Assembly (NCBI GenBank): GCA_018398765.1
Contig: JAHBMJ010000576.1
Coordinates: forward strand, 45,479 to 109,478
From: Chromera velia
Taxonomy: Eukaryota > Sar > Chromeraceae
DNA length: 64,000 nucleotides
Reading direction: 5' to 3'
Positions 32,580-44,596 of this stretch are shown here, one piece after another (within the stretch, counting starts at the first letter, position 1; the number at the start of each line of letters is the position of its first letter). The notes under the pieces are model-generated. The model saw only the letters and a list, made by a program, of their open reading frames with translations, searched no databases and was not told the DNA's origin. The translations under genes and the position numbers were made by a program.

Positions 32580-35500
32580 TCAGGCCTTCACGTATCGTGC
32601 ATGAACTCGGGCATAGACTTTCGGAAAGAAGCCGGTCCTGTCTTCACCTACACAGAGTCGCTCCGTCTTTTGCTTTTTGTGCACATCGTTGCACATTTTG
32701 CATCAGCTTGGCATTTCATGCACGCCGCGAAGAAATCTGCGATGGCGCATGCAGACTTCTCCATGTTCTGACTCTCACTATCTGAGAACAAGGCAGCTGG
32801 AGAAGGACACAGCGACTCACTCTGGATCCACGGCGCTAACGTTCTGCATGTACATCGCGCCCCTTGATCCTGATGCTTCTGTGAAGACGACGAACTCGGG
32901 CAGGTTGGGGCTTCCGCAGAGCACAGAGGCGGGGGACAGGAAGAGAGGCTCCGACTCTGAGGGACCCCAGCCGGAAGCGTCGAGACCCTCAGACACCAGA
33001 CTGCAGGCATCGAGGCAGGCATCCAGGAGTGCGCATACAAACAAGGAGTTCCACATGACGGAGAGGAAAAGCCCGTATTGCATAGGGAAAAAAAATAGAT
33101 GGGAGGCTTCGAAACCTTCTCCCTAGAGATGAGACTGTGCAGACAAGTGAAGAAGCGTCCACACAAGAGATCAAGAAGAGAGAAGAGAAAATCAAAGACG
33201 AGAGAAAGTCAGTGAGAACACGCGATGCCCGACCTGGTGCAAAGCGCGTAGGTGGTGCTGCTGATTTTCTGCGCGGCGTTGACGAAGCAGGAGGCGCAGA
33301 TCAGTTTTGACAGCCGGGAGACGTCATTGCCACAGGAGGACTGCAGGCAGGCAGGCAGGCAGGATGCCTCCACATACTCGATCCCTGTTAAATTCACAAG
33401 AGTGCTGGGAAACGATCAGGGAACAGAAGGAGGCTTTTCAGTGTGAAGAAATTCTCCTGCCTGCCTGCCTGCCTGCCTTTCTGCCTGCCTGCCTTCCTGC
33501 TTGCCTTCCTGCATGCCTGCCTGCCTGCCTTCCTGCCTGCCTGCCTGCCTTCCTGCCTGCCTGCCTGCCTGCCTTCCTGCCTGCCTACCTTCCTGCCTGC
33601 CTGCCTTCCTGCCTGCCTTCCTGCCTGCCTTCCTGCCTGCCTCACTGAATGACTGACTGAACGCTTGGCAGACAGATCCAAATGGCCGATTGATTTCTTC
33701 CTTTTCTGCCAGCCTCGTTTTCTTCCTAGGCATTTCTTTGGAGAGGCTGTCCCCTTTTCTCCAATCGATTCATTCTGTCTACTGGAGAAAAAAACAAGGC
33801 CCCGATGGCATGCACATTTTGGTTTTGCTCGCGCAGTAACAGCTCGTCTACTGCCGCGGAAGAAACAGTTGGCACTTCATTGAAAGGCCTTTCGGAACTC
33901 TGGCAAGAAGGTTTACTGACCAATCGTGTAAAAAGACAACTCTCGTCTTGCTAAACAAGTGACGGACGTGCCAAACCCCATGAACTGAACAGACAGCATG
34001 ACTGACTAACTGACTGACTGACTGACTGACTGACTGACTGCATGACTGACTGCATGACTGACTGCATGATTGCATGACTGACTGACTGACTGACTGACTG
34101 ACTGACTGACTGACCGACCGACCGACCGACCAACCGACTGACTGACCGACCGACCGACCGACCGACCGACTGACTGACTGACTGACCGAAGGAATGTTAA
34201 AGAAGTCCAAGGTCCCCCTCAACTGTTTGCGGACTCGTGCTGCCTTTTGGAGCTCTCCACTATTGATCATGTGCCTGCACGACGCATGGAATATGAAATT
34301 AAAAAGCTTTGTAGCTTATCATGTGCCTGCACGATGCATGGAATATGAAATTAAAAAGCTTTGTAGCTGATGATGTGCCCGCAAGTCACAGGGAGGAGAG
34401 ACCTTCTTCTCTTTACTTGCATCCCCCGCCTGCCTGTCCGGGAATGCGTGAGTGAACTCTAAGTGCTTGGTATGTGTGGCAGCTTCTTCATATTCTAGAA
34501 ACCCCCCGCGACTCACTGACCTGTTCTCCCAGTCTGGATCCTCTCCTCTGTAGAACTCTGCCTGCATGTACACGTTGAACAGAGTCACCTGCAGCAAGGG
34601 GGCACACGCAAGAGAGCGATGAAGAAGAAGAAGAAGAAGAAGAAGAAGAAAATGTGGTGAGGGAAGAACAAAGACGGGTGACGACAGAAGCACAGAGAGG
34701 CAAGTGAATCGATTGCGGTCGGGCGGTTTCAGATCTCAGATTACCGACAGAACAATAAACAGCTAAATTCGCTGCAAAAAGCGCCCCACAATCTCCCGTC
34801 AAAAGACAGCAGCAGACCCAATTGCTCACAGCCACATGCAAGCAACTATGCCAATCAACCAGTGGACCATCCACCACCTGAACCGCCACCCGTCCAAACA
34901 ACCAAACAACCCGAGGGACCGACCAGATCCCCCTCATGCACCCCGAGTCCCGCCCGTGACAGATCCACACGAGCCCTGGCGGTCCTCGATGCCCCTGCAA
35001 TCTCACCAGAATGATCGGTTGAGAATTCAGTCTTTCATTCTTCCCTCTAAACTCTGTCTCAAACGAGACGGGAAGCATACAATGGAAAACGGTCGGACGA
35101 ACACTTACGAATATTCAGAAATACGCACCCATCCGTTCTGAAAAACACAAACAGACACGGCGGAAGACCCAGCAGAGAAAACGCCAAAGAGGATGGACAT
35201 GCATCTGGTATGCCCCTTTTTGGAAACAGAGAAAAAGAAGACACTTCGGGCACACAAGACGCTTTGTGCATCGTCACACTCCGACCAAACCAATCATTCA
35301 CGCCACTCGCTCTGCACTCTTCACGTCACTGACATCCGAAGGCCCCGACCTACCCGTTGTCCTGAAGGGTGACTGCACAGCTGTCATGGAGGCAATCACA
35401 AGAGCCTCGTCGAGGCACTCAAAGGGACTCTGCAGGCAGGCATGCACCCACAGGCAAAAGCAGGGCATCCCATTTCTGCTTTTCTGGGTGTTCCGTCCCC

Positions 35501-38500
35501 CCTCTTCATCTCCACGCACGTACACAGATGCCTTCGGACACTAGTAGAGCAGGGACGCAGAAATACAGAAAGAAGCAGTTCAGATTCACAAGAAGATACA
35601 AACGAACCGGGGGGACCTTGGGACTTTCATGTGAAGTTCTACAAAACAAGAAGGACCCATGAACATACCCTCCACTGGGCTTGAGCATTCATCGAAAAAG
35701 CATCTATCAATAGCAAGCAGATCAACGACACTCTGTGCAGAAGTGCAAGAAACACTAAAGGCCCCTATCCAACACCCTATGCACCCCTCCTTTCCCGCCC
35801 CCCACCCCCTCACCTCAGCCGAAAGAAGGAGAAATCTGTTCATCAAGACGTCCAATGGGAGCTCTGCCTGCTCACAGCGGAAACGGAAAAAAGAAACCGA
35901 ATGTGCACCAAAGGAAGAGAAGACCATAACAGAAAAAGAGAAATGGTATGCGTATTCGTTCGATGAGTAGTTGCCTTACATACGCGACTGCTGGACAGAG
36001 GACATACTTTAGAAACCGGAAGCACGGAAGGGCAGGAGAGCGAACCAAAAGAGAAAAATAACGCTTCTTCTGCAACAAGGACGAAGAGCAACAGTAGAGA
36101 CCGCAGAAAGAGCGTTCCACCTGTTTTTTTTAAATGCCTTTTCAAGCTTGATTTCCAGGCGCTGTAAACACTCAGAGAGGCAGACAGGTGGACTGAAGGA
36201 CTGGCAGCCAAGACTGCAGCCCCGCAGCCAGGCAGAAAGAAAAGCAGGCGTACAAGCGCGTAGAGAAGCAAACAGACGCTGCCCGACCATTCGGATGCCG
36301 AGAGGGTCCGCGAGCTCCCCTGCCCCATCGAGAGCTCCGAGGAGGAACAGCTTCCCCAAAGCGTGCTCGACCTGCAAGGACAGTAGACACCATAGAAGAC
36401 AGACAGACTGCATGCAGCAGAAGGGAAAAGAGAGGAACCAGGCCAGCTAGGGCTCAGACGAGAGTGTCATCTCATCCCTTACTAGGGGAGGGGATGGATG
36501 CAACGCACAACACCCTCACTACGTGAGCGTTCCGCTTTCTAGTGGAAGGAGATCTCCTCTCTGCATGTGAGTGGCTGTCTGTAGAGAGAGACTGGACGCA
36601 GGCACTCCCATGCATCTCTTTCTGAGGGTCACAATCGGATGAAACCATGTCGTTGTTTCACTTCGTCTTTTCCCAATCGGCCTGGAAGGTTACACAGCTT
36701 TTCTTTCTCTTTGTGTGTTTGATGTACAAAAAAAGCAAATTCCAGTGCACAAGACTTGCTTTGCACACAAAAGGTGGAAGCTCTGCGTACCTGCGAGACC
36801 GTGGGAGGCGTGACGAACTCCAAGTTGACCAGAGACGCCATGCCGAGGCATTTGAGCAGTAGCACCACGGAGGTCAAGTCCGTTCGCATCAGTTCTGGCA
36901 CGCTCTGAAGAGGGAGGATAGAAGAGAAGTCCCTCTCTGTCATCAGACGGTAGCACTTTCCTGCAAAAAAAATGTGTGCAGATCCTTTTAACTGTCAGAC
37001 ACTTACAAGGTCCCCATTTCCCTATGTCCTGTATTGAAATATACCACAATGAAAAGCTGCATTGTAAGTTTCTCTTGGGGCATGCCGCCATTATGCGCGG
37101 CAGACGTTACTCCTTCCCGGTTGTTTCTGGGAGTGTATCTTCCCTCATGTATCTCGGCAGGTCTTCCTGTCGCCCACACCCACGCATGGTCTGCACACAA
37201 GGAAGTTCTCACACATTCCCGAGGGCAACTGGAGTGAATTGTCTCATACTGATCCAGACAAAGACAGAGCAAATAAGGGAAAGGTTGCTTCCAGCCCACC
37301 CACCCGGTCTGCTTCGACCTGCACGCCCCGTTCTCTGCGTGCATGAGCTCCGGGCAGCTGGGCACACCTGCAAAGGGATTGGGGAGGCACCTATACAGGT
37401 GAGCTTGGATTCTTCTCTATTTTGGGAAGGAAGGTGGTACAGATGGGTGCTGTGACGGAGCAGCGAAAAGAGAAAGTCTTGTCCAGAGTCAACTGGCCTG
37501 AAGGTATCCTTCCTTGGCGAAAGGGGGTTTGAGTTCTTCTTCTCAAAAATCAGAAAGATTGGAAAGAAGACCCGAACATGCAATAGAAACATGACAAGCC
37601 TACCTCAAGAAATGAGACTCCTCTAGAGGGGTCGAAACACTTCGACTTCACCTTGCAGCAGTCCACTACGTGCACCACGCCATCGATGGTCACGGAGGTC
37701 TCCGCAACGTTGGTTGCAAACACGGCCTTTCTGCTGTTTGGCCCTGCAGGTGCAAAGGCTTTCAGCTGGAGGTGCGCCGGGAGGAGGGCGTACAGAGGAA
37801 GTGGGATGAGAGAAGGAGGCACAGCTGCAGTCCGTGCGGGGAGACGGGATAAAGCTTCCGGCAGCCGTTCGTCCACTGCCGCACAGCAGCTCTCGACCTC
37901 CTGCTGTCCTGGGAGGAAGATCAGAATATCTCCAGGGACAGGCGCGTGGAGATGAAGGAAAAGGACTGCATGCACACAGATTAGATTGGCACATATATAC
38001 TTAGGCATTGCACGGATATGCATAAATGCTTTTTTCTCCAGAAACAACGGGGCAAGCTGGCACGAAAGTCCACTATGATGCTTCCACTCCGTCTTTCACG
38101 ACAAATCCATACTTCGCGTCCCCTCAAGAAAGAAGATTTCATCACCATACATATAACCTCGAGTCAACCCCCAACAGACTGACCAGTATCGATAGCCGCC
38201 TCCAAAAAGTCCCTGCAGGGTTCCCTCAGAAAGAAGGCCTCCACCGGGAAGGTTTCGCCTTCCACTTCCAGAACGCACACGCTCTTCAGTCCTGGCCCCG
38301 ATGCCCTCGCAACACCGGTCTGCGCCTCCCCATTGGCAGGTGGGGCTGCTGCAGAGGCTGCGATGAACCCTGGGCCAGTCGCTGAAGAGGGCAAGAAACC
38401 CGGAGGGGGGGCGAAGCCTGGTGGGGGAAACATCGGAGCGTCTAAGCTTGGGGGAGGGGGTGGGAGAGGAGAGACGCCCTCTGTGGAAGGGGGGACGTGA

Positions 38501-40107
38501 CCTTGAAGAGGATTCTGGCTATCCCACCTGGACCTTTTTTTACTTGTCTCCTTGTCTCCTTCCTCCACCTTCATTGGGACCTCTCGTTCCTGCTGGGAGG
38601 CTTTGGGAGGAGACGGTGCGTGAGGCTTTGTGCTGCTTTTTGCTGCAGATGCTCCTGCTGTGTCCATATAGGAAGAGGACGATGAAGAGAAAGAAGACGA
38701 TGCTGCCGGAGGTTCTTCTTCCTTGACCTTCACAGGGATGGATGGAAAGTTTGGTGGGAGTTCCGGACCATAGTAGCCTTTTGGTGCCTCCATTGGAGTG
38801 GGGTTGGGTTCTTTTGACTTCAAAAGGAGTTTGTCCGAGTGGTCTCCGTCGTCTTCTTCTTCTTCTGAGGATGATATGTGAATAGATTCTGCTTTCGCTT
38901 TTTTCTTTTTGCCGCTGTCTTTATCCCTCCTCTGTTTTTTGTCTTTCTTTTCTGTCTTTCCCCTCTTTTTCTCTTTCTTCTTCTTCTTGCCTTTCTTTTC
39001 CCTGTCTCTATCTCTCTTCCTTGCTTCCCTGCTGTCGTCCGACGACGATGGAGACGACGAAGAGTCAATCGCTGTCACTTCTTGAGGGGGGAAGGCCGCG
39101 CTGGCTGTTCGTTTCCCCTTCCCCTTCCTGTCTCTCCAGGACACCACTGGCCTCTCTGAACTTCCAACTGGAGGGCGAGCCACTTCGACCAGCTGAAGGT
39201 CGTCCTCATCGTCACCCTCCGAGTCTGAGAGGGACACGGGGACACGCACGCCGGGGCCCTCTGCAGTGGTGCCGGGGCCCTTTGAGGACCCCGGGGGGCC
39301 CTCTACAGACAGCACAGGCTGGACATCCCACTTGGAGGGCAAACGCTCGTCCGTCAGAAGATTGGGGGCAAAGAATTCGGCAAACGCCTGCAGGCAGATA
39401 AATGCACAGAGCAACTAATGCAGTTAAAGACGACATGATTAGCTGGCAAATCGATTCGACAATTGGACAGTACGCTTTCACAAGAAGCGCGTTCCTAAAC
39501 AAATGGAGGGAAATGGCCATGACATGAAAGAATTCACCGAAGACTCAACTGAAATGTGTACTCTCACATGCATCGATCGTTGTTGCCTCCTTCAACGACT
39601 CGCAATCTTTCTAGATGTGCCAGCACGCAAACCTATCAGCGACGTGTCGCAGAGACAGAACAGGAAGGAGAAACCAGACGCGCAGGCAGAACTGTCGTTG
39701 CGTCTCCTCTTGTCCTCTGTCATCTCTGTATGTGGCGGGGGCAATGAAGGGGGTTGTGTCTGTGTGTTTGAGTGTAGCCCTCGTCCTCTCTCCCTTCCGC
39801 ACTCCTCGTCCTTCCTTCCTTCCGCACACGCTTTGTTCCCTAGAGCCAGCTGCCTCCCATGAGACAAAAGCGTCAGTCAAGACCGAAAGAAGAAGACAGC
39901 CGAGAGAGAAGCTCATTCCCGTGCAGACCCACTTCAGCGTCTAGTGTTGCAGAGCACAGAACCACGCGGAGGTCTTTGCGACGACGGAGAATCCTGAGGG
40001 GGCAGGGAGGGAGGGAGGGAGGGGGGAAGGGAGGAAGACAGGAAAACACGAATACCAGAATGACACACACAGAAACAAACAGAGAGAGAGAGAAAGAGAG
40101 AGAGAGG

Positions 40108-40181
<74 letters not shown>

Positions 40182-40318
40182 CCTTTTGCAAGGCTGAAAC
40201 TCCCTTCCAGTCACTCTGCCTCGATGTTTCTCTCTCCGTCTGTCTTTCTGTCTGTCAGTCTGTCCGTCTGCCCGTCTGTCTGTCTGCCTGTCTGCTTGTC
40301 TATCTGCCTATCTGTCTA

Positions 40319-40349
<31 letters not shown>

Positions 40350-40779
40350 GCCTCTCTGTCTGTCTGTCTGTCTGTCTGTCTGTCCTGCTTTCTGTCAGGC
40401 TACCTCTGTTTCTGCCCGCTTGTAGGTCCAAATACCTGCAACCAACTTTTCCGTCTTCCTTTCTGGCTCCTCGACCATCACAATCTGCTTTCCCATCTCT
40501 TCTCTTTTTTGTGATACACATGCAGTCCTCTACTTCTGCCATCCCTCCACGTGAATCTCCTCCCTTCATCAGCCCCCCCCCACCCTCAGAGAGAGTCCCA
40601 TTCACGCAACAGACTGAAAGACAAGAAAGACTGACTGACTTCTTCAACAGTCCCAGAAGGACGTCCGTCTGGATGGACCTCTCGTGGGCGTCGTCGAGGA
40701 CTATCACTGAGTATCTGCAGGAGGGGAAGGGCAGGGGGGTCAGCAGAAATGACGCTTCATCGACACACATACATACACA

Positions 40780-40818
<39 letters not shown>

Positions 40819-42317
40819 AAAGACAGGGAAGTCTCGGGATGTCCTTTGCTTTTTTTGGTGTTCTTCGGAACAGTTGAAGGGCATTCTAGACGAAACAGAA
40901 CAAACCGATATTCAGAAGAGAAAAGACACCGCAAGTGATGAAAGAACAACAGGGACTCCCTACGGCTGGAAGAAATGTTCCTAGTAATTGCCTCCTGACT
41001 CATATGTCTTTCGCTGCGTCTTCTCTGCTTCCCCCTCTCCTCTCTTTCTCCCAATCGGATCAAAGCATACACATACACAGACAGACAGCCAGCCAGCCAG
41101 ACAGACAGACAGACAGACAGACACAGCCGCAGACACAGACACACATAGGCACAGACACAGACACAGACACGCACAGGCACATCTACGTACACACAGACAC
41201 ACACACAGATACAGATACAGATACAGAAACTGACTTGGACAACAGAGGGTCTCCAAGAATTTCCCGAAGAAGGAGGCCGTCTGTGACGAATTTTATGGCA
41301 GTCTGCATGCATACAGACGAAAGGCATGGTACTTGTCCACAGAAAGTACTGCAACACTATGTGCGCATCAGAGAAGACCTTTTCGTGCAAGCCGTGCTTG
41401 ATTGCACACCGATAATTTATGCAGAAAAATCGAGCAAAGAATGATAACAAAAGACAAAAAAGCTAGCAAACGGCCATGCAAGTAAATAAACAAGCTCACA
41501 AACAAGCAAACAAAACTAACAAATCGACGACCAAACAAGACCATCTGCTATCAAGAACACAAATCCAAAATGGTTGCCCTCGCTGTACCTGAGGGGATGT
41601 TTTGTCGTCGAACCGCACAGCGAATCCCACCAGATCTCCGAGGGGCGTTTTGCACTCCTGGGACACCCGGGTGGCGATTGTCTGTGCGGCTATGCGTCGT
41701 GGTTGCGTGACGCAAATCTGTTTGCCTGTAGAACTCCATCCGGCCTCGTGGAGGTACTGGGGGAGTTCTGCGTTCGTTCGTTCAATTTATTTGGTCATTT
41801 GATTTCATCGTTTAAGCAATTTCCTTTTATAGTATGTGTGTGGTAACTGTCTGAGTCGTACACTGTCGTCTCCATTCTTACCTTGTCTGGAGTACATGAT
41901 GAGAGGAACTGCATTGTGCAGTGAGTAAAGAAACTGACAGCAGAGGGAAGAGGTCAGCAGGACAAGTCACAAGGAGCGTGCTGTTTTTCATTTGGTTCAA
42001 GAAAAAGGGAATGCCCTCTTTCAACCCACGTCAAGAGAAAGGAGGCTTATGCAGCAGCAATGCGGCCTCCGAACACAAAAAAAACACACTTGCAATACAT
42101 TTTCAGTCAGAGGAGAGTTCAATTTGGAGAACGACTCGGACTGACTGACGCGTGCTCTTCCCGCTTCCGGTGTGTGCGACGACAATGACCTGCAGACAGA
42201 CAGACAGACTATATCGTCTTTTCTTTACTTTACTTTTTCGCTTCCTTTCTTTCGGACAGACAGACAGACAGACTATATGTTTCTTCTTCTTCTCCCTCCT
42301 TTTTTTCATGAACACGC

Positions 42318-42357
<40 letters not shown>

Positions 42358-42408
42358 TATATCGTCTTTTCTTCACTTCACTTTTTCCGAATCGCTTCCT
42401 TTCTTTCG

Positions 42409-42440
<32 letters not shown>

Positions 42441-42686
42441 CACAAACAAGCAGACACAGACAGACACAGACAAACAAACCCTTCCTTTCATTCTCTTCTG
42501 TTTTCTTCTTTTCTTTTGGCGCGCTCTCAGTGGAAGGGTACCAGAGCTCCAGGCCTTGAGTCGTACCCTGCGGCCCTTCACTGCCCAGTGCAGGGTTGCC
42601 CTCTTGCACTTCCACATTCTTTCCATCTGGACAAGTTCGTTTCTTTTCATTTCCTTTTTCTTAGGGTCTGTCACGACGTAGCGCCG

Positions 42687-42765
<79 letters not shown>

Positions 42766-43293
42766 GATGTGTCTTTTCGTGTCTCTTCTGCTCATAACGG
42801 ACGGACACATAGACAAGACAGACAGACAGACGGACGGACGGACGGACGAAAGGACGCACGGACGGACGGACGGACGGATGAATTGTATGTTCTTTCTTTT
42901 TCGTTCTTTAATTCTCTTGCGTCATTGTCAAATCGGACAGACCGGACAGACTGACAGAAAGAAAGAAACACCGACAGACAATCAGGTAGGCAGAAAACAG
43001 GCGATATTTCTTTTCTCTCTCTTCTCATAACGTTAGGGCACACAGACAGACAGGCAGACAGAGAGCAAAGAGTCTCGATCAGCTGAATCATCAAGTGTGT
43101 CGTACAGACCCGTTCCTTCTGCGTATCTCCGGCAATTTGGAGGTTCATGAGTCCACAAACAAAGACACACTCCTTTCTTCCAGGCACTTCTCTCTGTGCC
43201 CAGGGCGAGACTGACCACTGAGTGCCTCTCTACAGCCCAAAGGAAGTCCAATCCTGCACATGCGTGTGAATGAGGGGTGCACAGGCGTCGCAA

Positions 43294-43368
<75 letters not shown>

Positions 43369-43885
43369 AGGGTAGAGTCGAGAGGGGGGGGGGACAGCAC
43401 ATGACTTCAATCTAGCAGCAGCGGAATGTAGACGGTGTTCTTGACCTCCACGCTCACTCTCCGATTGACTCATTGACGGCTTGTCGCAAAGGAATGCATG
43501 TTAGCACATGCAGCCAAGAGAAGAGGCAATGCAGTGGAGACGGCGAAGGAAGGGAGAGGAAACTAGAGCACATCCGCAAGGGGACGAAATACAAGAAGCT
43601 CGAGAGCCTTCTGCACCACATGAGAGCGAGACATCGCCCAGTAGACGTGTGCACCTCAACAGTGCTTATAGATGTAGACGGACGAGCTACCAGATTGACG
43701 TACTGTTTGATTTATATACATGCAGACTGACTTCTTTTGAAGATCGGTAGTCGTTTCCTCTGTTCTCTCAGGGACAGTCCCGAGAACTTATTGTACACGG
43801 CCACGTTTGCTGAGGCCTCAGCATCAAATGAAGCGGAGGGGGGGCGTTCCCCGGGTTTCCAAAAGGATGAGCTCCGGGAGGCCAT
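32580..43885 (-). CDS. DHX35: DHX35-type DEAH-box RNA helicase, about 19 exons
   Basis: ATP-dependent RNA helicase of the spliceosome-associated DHX35 group. The first exon has F-W-K-P-G near its start and L-S-L-R-E-Q-R-K-R-L-P-I-F-K, as in DHX35. Motifs in order: I H-T-G-S-G-K-S-T-Q, Ia T-Q-P-R-R-I-A-A, T-D-G-L-L-L-R-E, II D-D-A-H (normally DEAH), III S-A-T, V A-T-N-V-A-E-T-S-V-T-I-D-G, VI Q-R-T-G-R-A-G-R. Exons: 43885-43732, one unresolved, 42189-42150, 41767-41589, 41302-41235, 40714-40640, 39993-39933, 39387-38184, 37965-37604, 37367-37304, 36960-36791, 36371-36288, 35867-35814, 35429-35307, 34588-34521, 34274-34187, 33340-33234, 33000-32821, 32637-32580. Phases agree except at the unresolved second exon; the last exon is tentative. 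Exon 39387-38184 adds a roughly 370-residue Lys/Glu/Ser/Pro-rich insert between the two RecA domains. Confidence 0.93.
33456..33643 (+). repeat. TGCC/TTCC tetranucleotide repeat in DHX35 intron
   Basis: Pyrimidine-rich CCTGCCTGCCTT repeats on the plus strand (CAGG on the coding strand) in intron 33341-34186. A second, shorter CAGGCAGG array on the plus strand directly adjoins the acceptor at 33341. Confidence 0.9.
33998..34186 (+). repeat. GACT/GACC repeat abutting a DHX35 splice donor
   Basis: On the coding strand this is a (GTCA)n/(GTCG)n array beginning exactly at the exon end (34187), so the first copy is the splice donor GTCAGT and many further donor-like copies follow. Confidence 0.9.
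34266..34369 (+). repeat. 52-bp tandem duplication spanning a splice acceptor
   Basis: Two nearly identical 52-base units (34266-34317 and 34318-34369). Each contains, on the minus strand, the same GTGCAG acceptor used for the exon starting at 34274. Confidence 0.92.
34620..34650 (+). repeat. GAA trinucleotide repeat
   Basis: About ten GAA/GAAG units in the intron upstream of the exon at 34588; pyrimidine-rich (TTC) on the coding strand close to its acceptor. Confidence 0.85.
38184..39387 (-). CDS. DHX35: DHX35 exon with large disordered insertion
   Basis: A 1,204-base exon, by far the longest of the gene. It starts A-F-A-E-F-F (normal continuation of motif III) and ends with E-G-E-T-F-P-V-E-A-F-F and E-A-A-I-D-T, the normal start of the second RecA domain. 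Between them are about 370 residues: acidic patches, K-K-K-K-K-E-K-K-R-G-type basic repeats, poly-Ser and Pro-rich runs. In animal DHX35 only about 20 residues separate these segments. The insert resembles the charged tails of other splicing helicases and may be a protein-binding or nuclear-localising region. Confidence 0.85.
40010..40392 (+). repeat. GGGA, GA and TCTG microsatellite cluster in a DHX35 intron
   Basis: Intron 39994-40639 contains GGGA repeats (40,010-40,030), a 100-base GA tract (40,080-40,180) and TCTG repeats (40,224-40,385). On the coding strand the GA tract is TC-rich and lies upstream of the acceptor at 39994. Confidence 0.9.
40760..40813 (+). repeat. CA dinucleotide repeat
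   Basis: CA repeat in the DHX35 intron between exons 41302-41235 and 40714-40640. Confidence 0.9.
41070..41228 (+). repeat. CAGA/CACAGA microsatellite
   Basis: CAGACAGCC, CAGA and CACAGA units next to the donor of the exon ending at 41235. Confidence 0.9.
42190..42465 (+). repeat. Compound CAGA array with CTATAT-headed spacer units
   Basis: Alternating CAGA repeats and about 50-base T/C-rich spacers. The spacers begin CTATATCGTCTTTTC or CTATATGTTTCTTC directly after CAGACAGA. The array abuts the acceptor of the DHX35 motif I exon at 42190. The same spacer units recur at 58 kb. Confidence 0.9.
42687..42882 (+). repeat. CAGA then GGAC microsatellites
   Basis: About 18 CAGA units (42,687-42,762) followed, after a short T-rich spacer, by CAGA and GGAC/GGACGGAC units (42,820-42,882) in a DHX35 intron. 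Confidence 0.92.
43295..43372 (+). repeat. CT, CA and GA dinucleotide repeats
   Basis: Contiguous CT, CA and GA runs in the first large DHX35 intron region, where the second exon could not be fixed. Confidence 0.9.
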
Positions 43886-44596
43886 TGCTAGGGAGACGAG
43901 ACACCCAGTTCTTGCTTTATGGTCGATGGAGCGCAATCTGAGCAAGAGTCACATGTAGAATCCAATCATTCATTCGGCATGGTTGAAGTTAAGAGGGAGA
44001 ATTCGAGAATGCCTGCTCGCGAATAATCAAGCCTGGCATTCGGCCCATGGAATCGACACACTTTTCACAGTCATGCAGATCGATTGAATGCAGTTGCCTA
44101 TAGCTGCCAGGCAATGCATGATGCGGCGACGACACAATTTTTGTGGCGGCGCCATGTGAACATGCAGGCGGCGCGCCGCGTGCCCCCACGTATCTTCTGT
44201 CACCATACATGAAGCTCCACCTCATTCAGAAGATTTCAGAAGCTGGATCGCAACGGCTCCTGCACTGTGCAGCCAGAATCGATCCTGAAACGCAAACGGT
44301 GTAATCTTAGTAATACTTCGGAAGTATATAGGCCTTGCTGCCTCGTCACAGTTCTTCTGTGTTTTGTGGCGCCGGCTACCTTGAACAACAGTACAGACGA
44401 TTCAGAGAGACGGAGACGAAAGTAGAGAGACGAAAGAGGACTTGGAGCTGTGACCTCGTCGTTTTGAGTCGGCACTATTCGAGGGCTTCCGACAAAAGGG
44501 GCCGAGGAAAAGGGTGGACCAAAGCAATAGGGTGGCGGGGGGCAGCAAAGAGACACAATGCAAAAACAGTGAGTCCATTTCTCCCTGTCTGTTCAT
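43886..44596. promoter_or_regulatory. Divergent promoter region of DHX35 and MGDG synthase
   Basis: 711 bases between the two start codons. Around 44,095-44,200 it is rich in GCATG, GGCGGCG and GCGCGCC, unlike the AT-rich intergenic DNA elsewhere. Whether one bidirectional promoter serves both genes is inference. Confidence 0.45.

Noticed and set aside
33307-33681. Open frames of LPAC / AGRQ repeats
   Set aside because: Translation of the TGCC microsatellite in a DHX35 intron; they overlap a conserved helicase exon on the minus strand.
42585-42600. CAGGGTTGCCC resembling a hAT end
   Set aside because: No inverted partner, subterminal motif or 8-bp duplication nearby; chance match in a DHX35 intron.
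40080-43370. Candidate CRISPR-like arrays from regular CAGA blocks
   Set aside because: Units are simple tetranucleotides without unique spacers of constant length, and the genome is eukaryotic.
42190-43731. Second exon of DHX35 (candidate T-V-N-E-S-I-G-E near 43,440-43,475)
   Set aside because: It has a branch-point-like CTAAC and a GTGAGC donor but its phase does not fit the next exon unless part of the CAGA repeat is coding; left unresolved.
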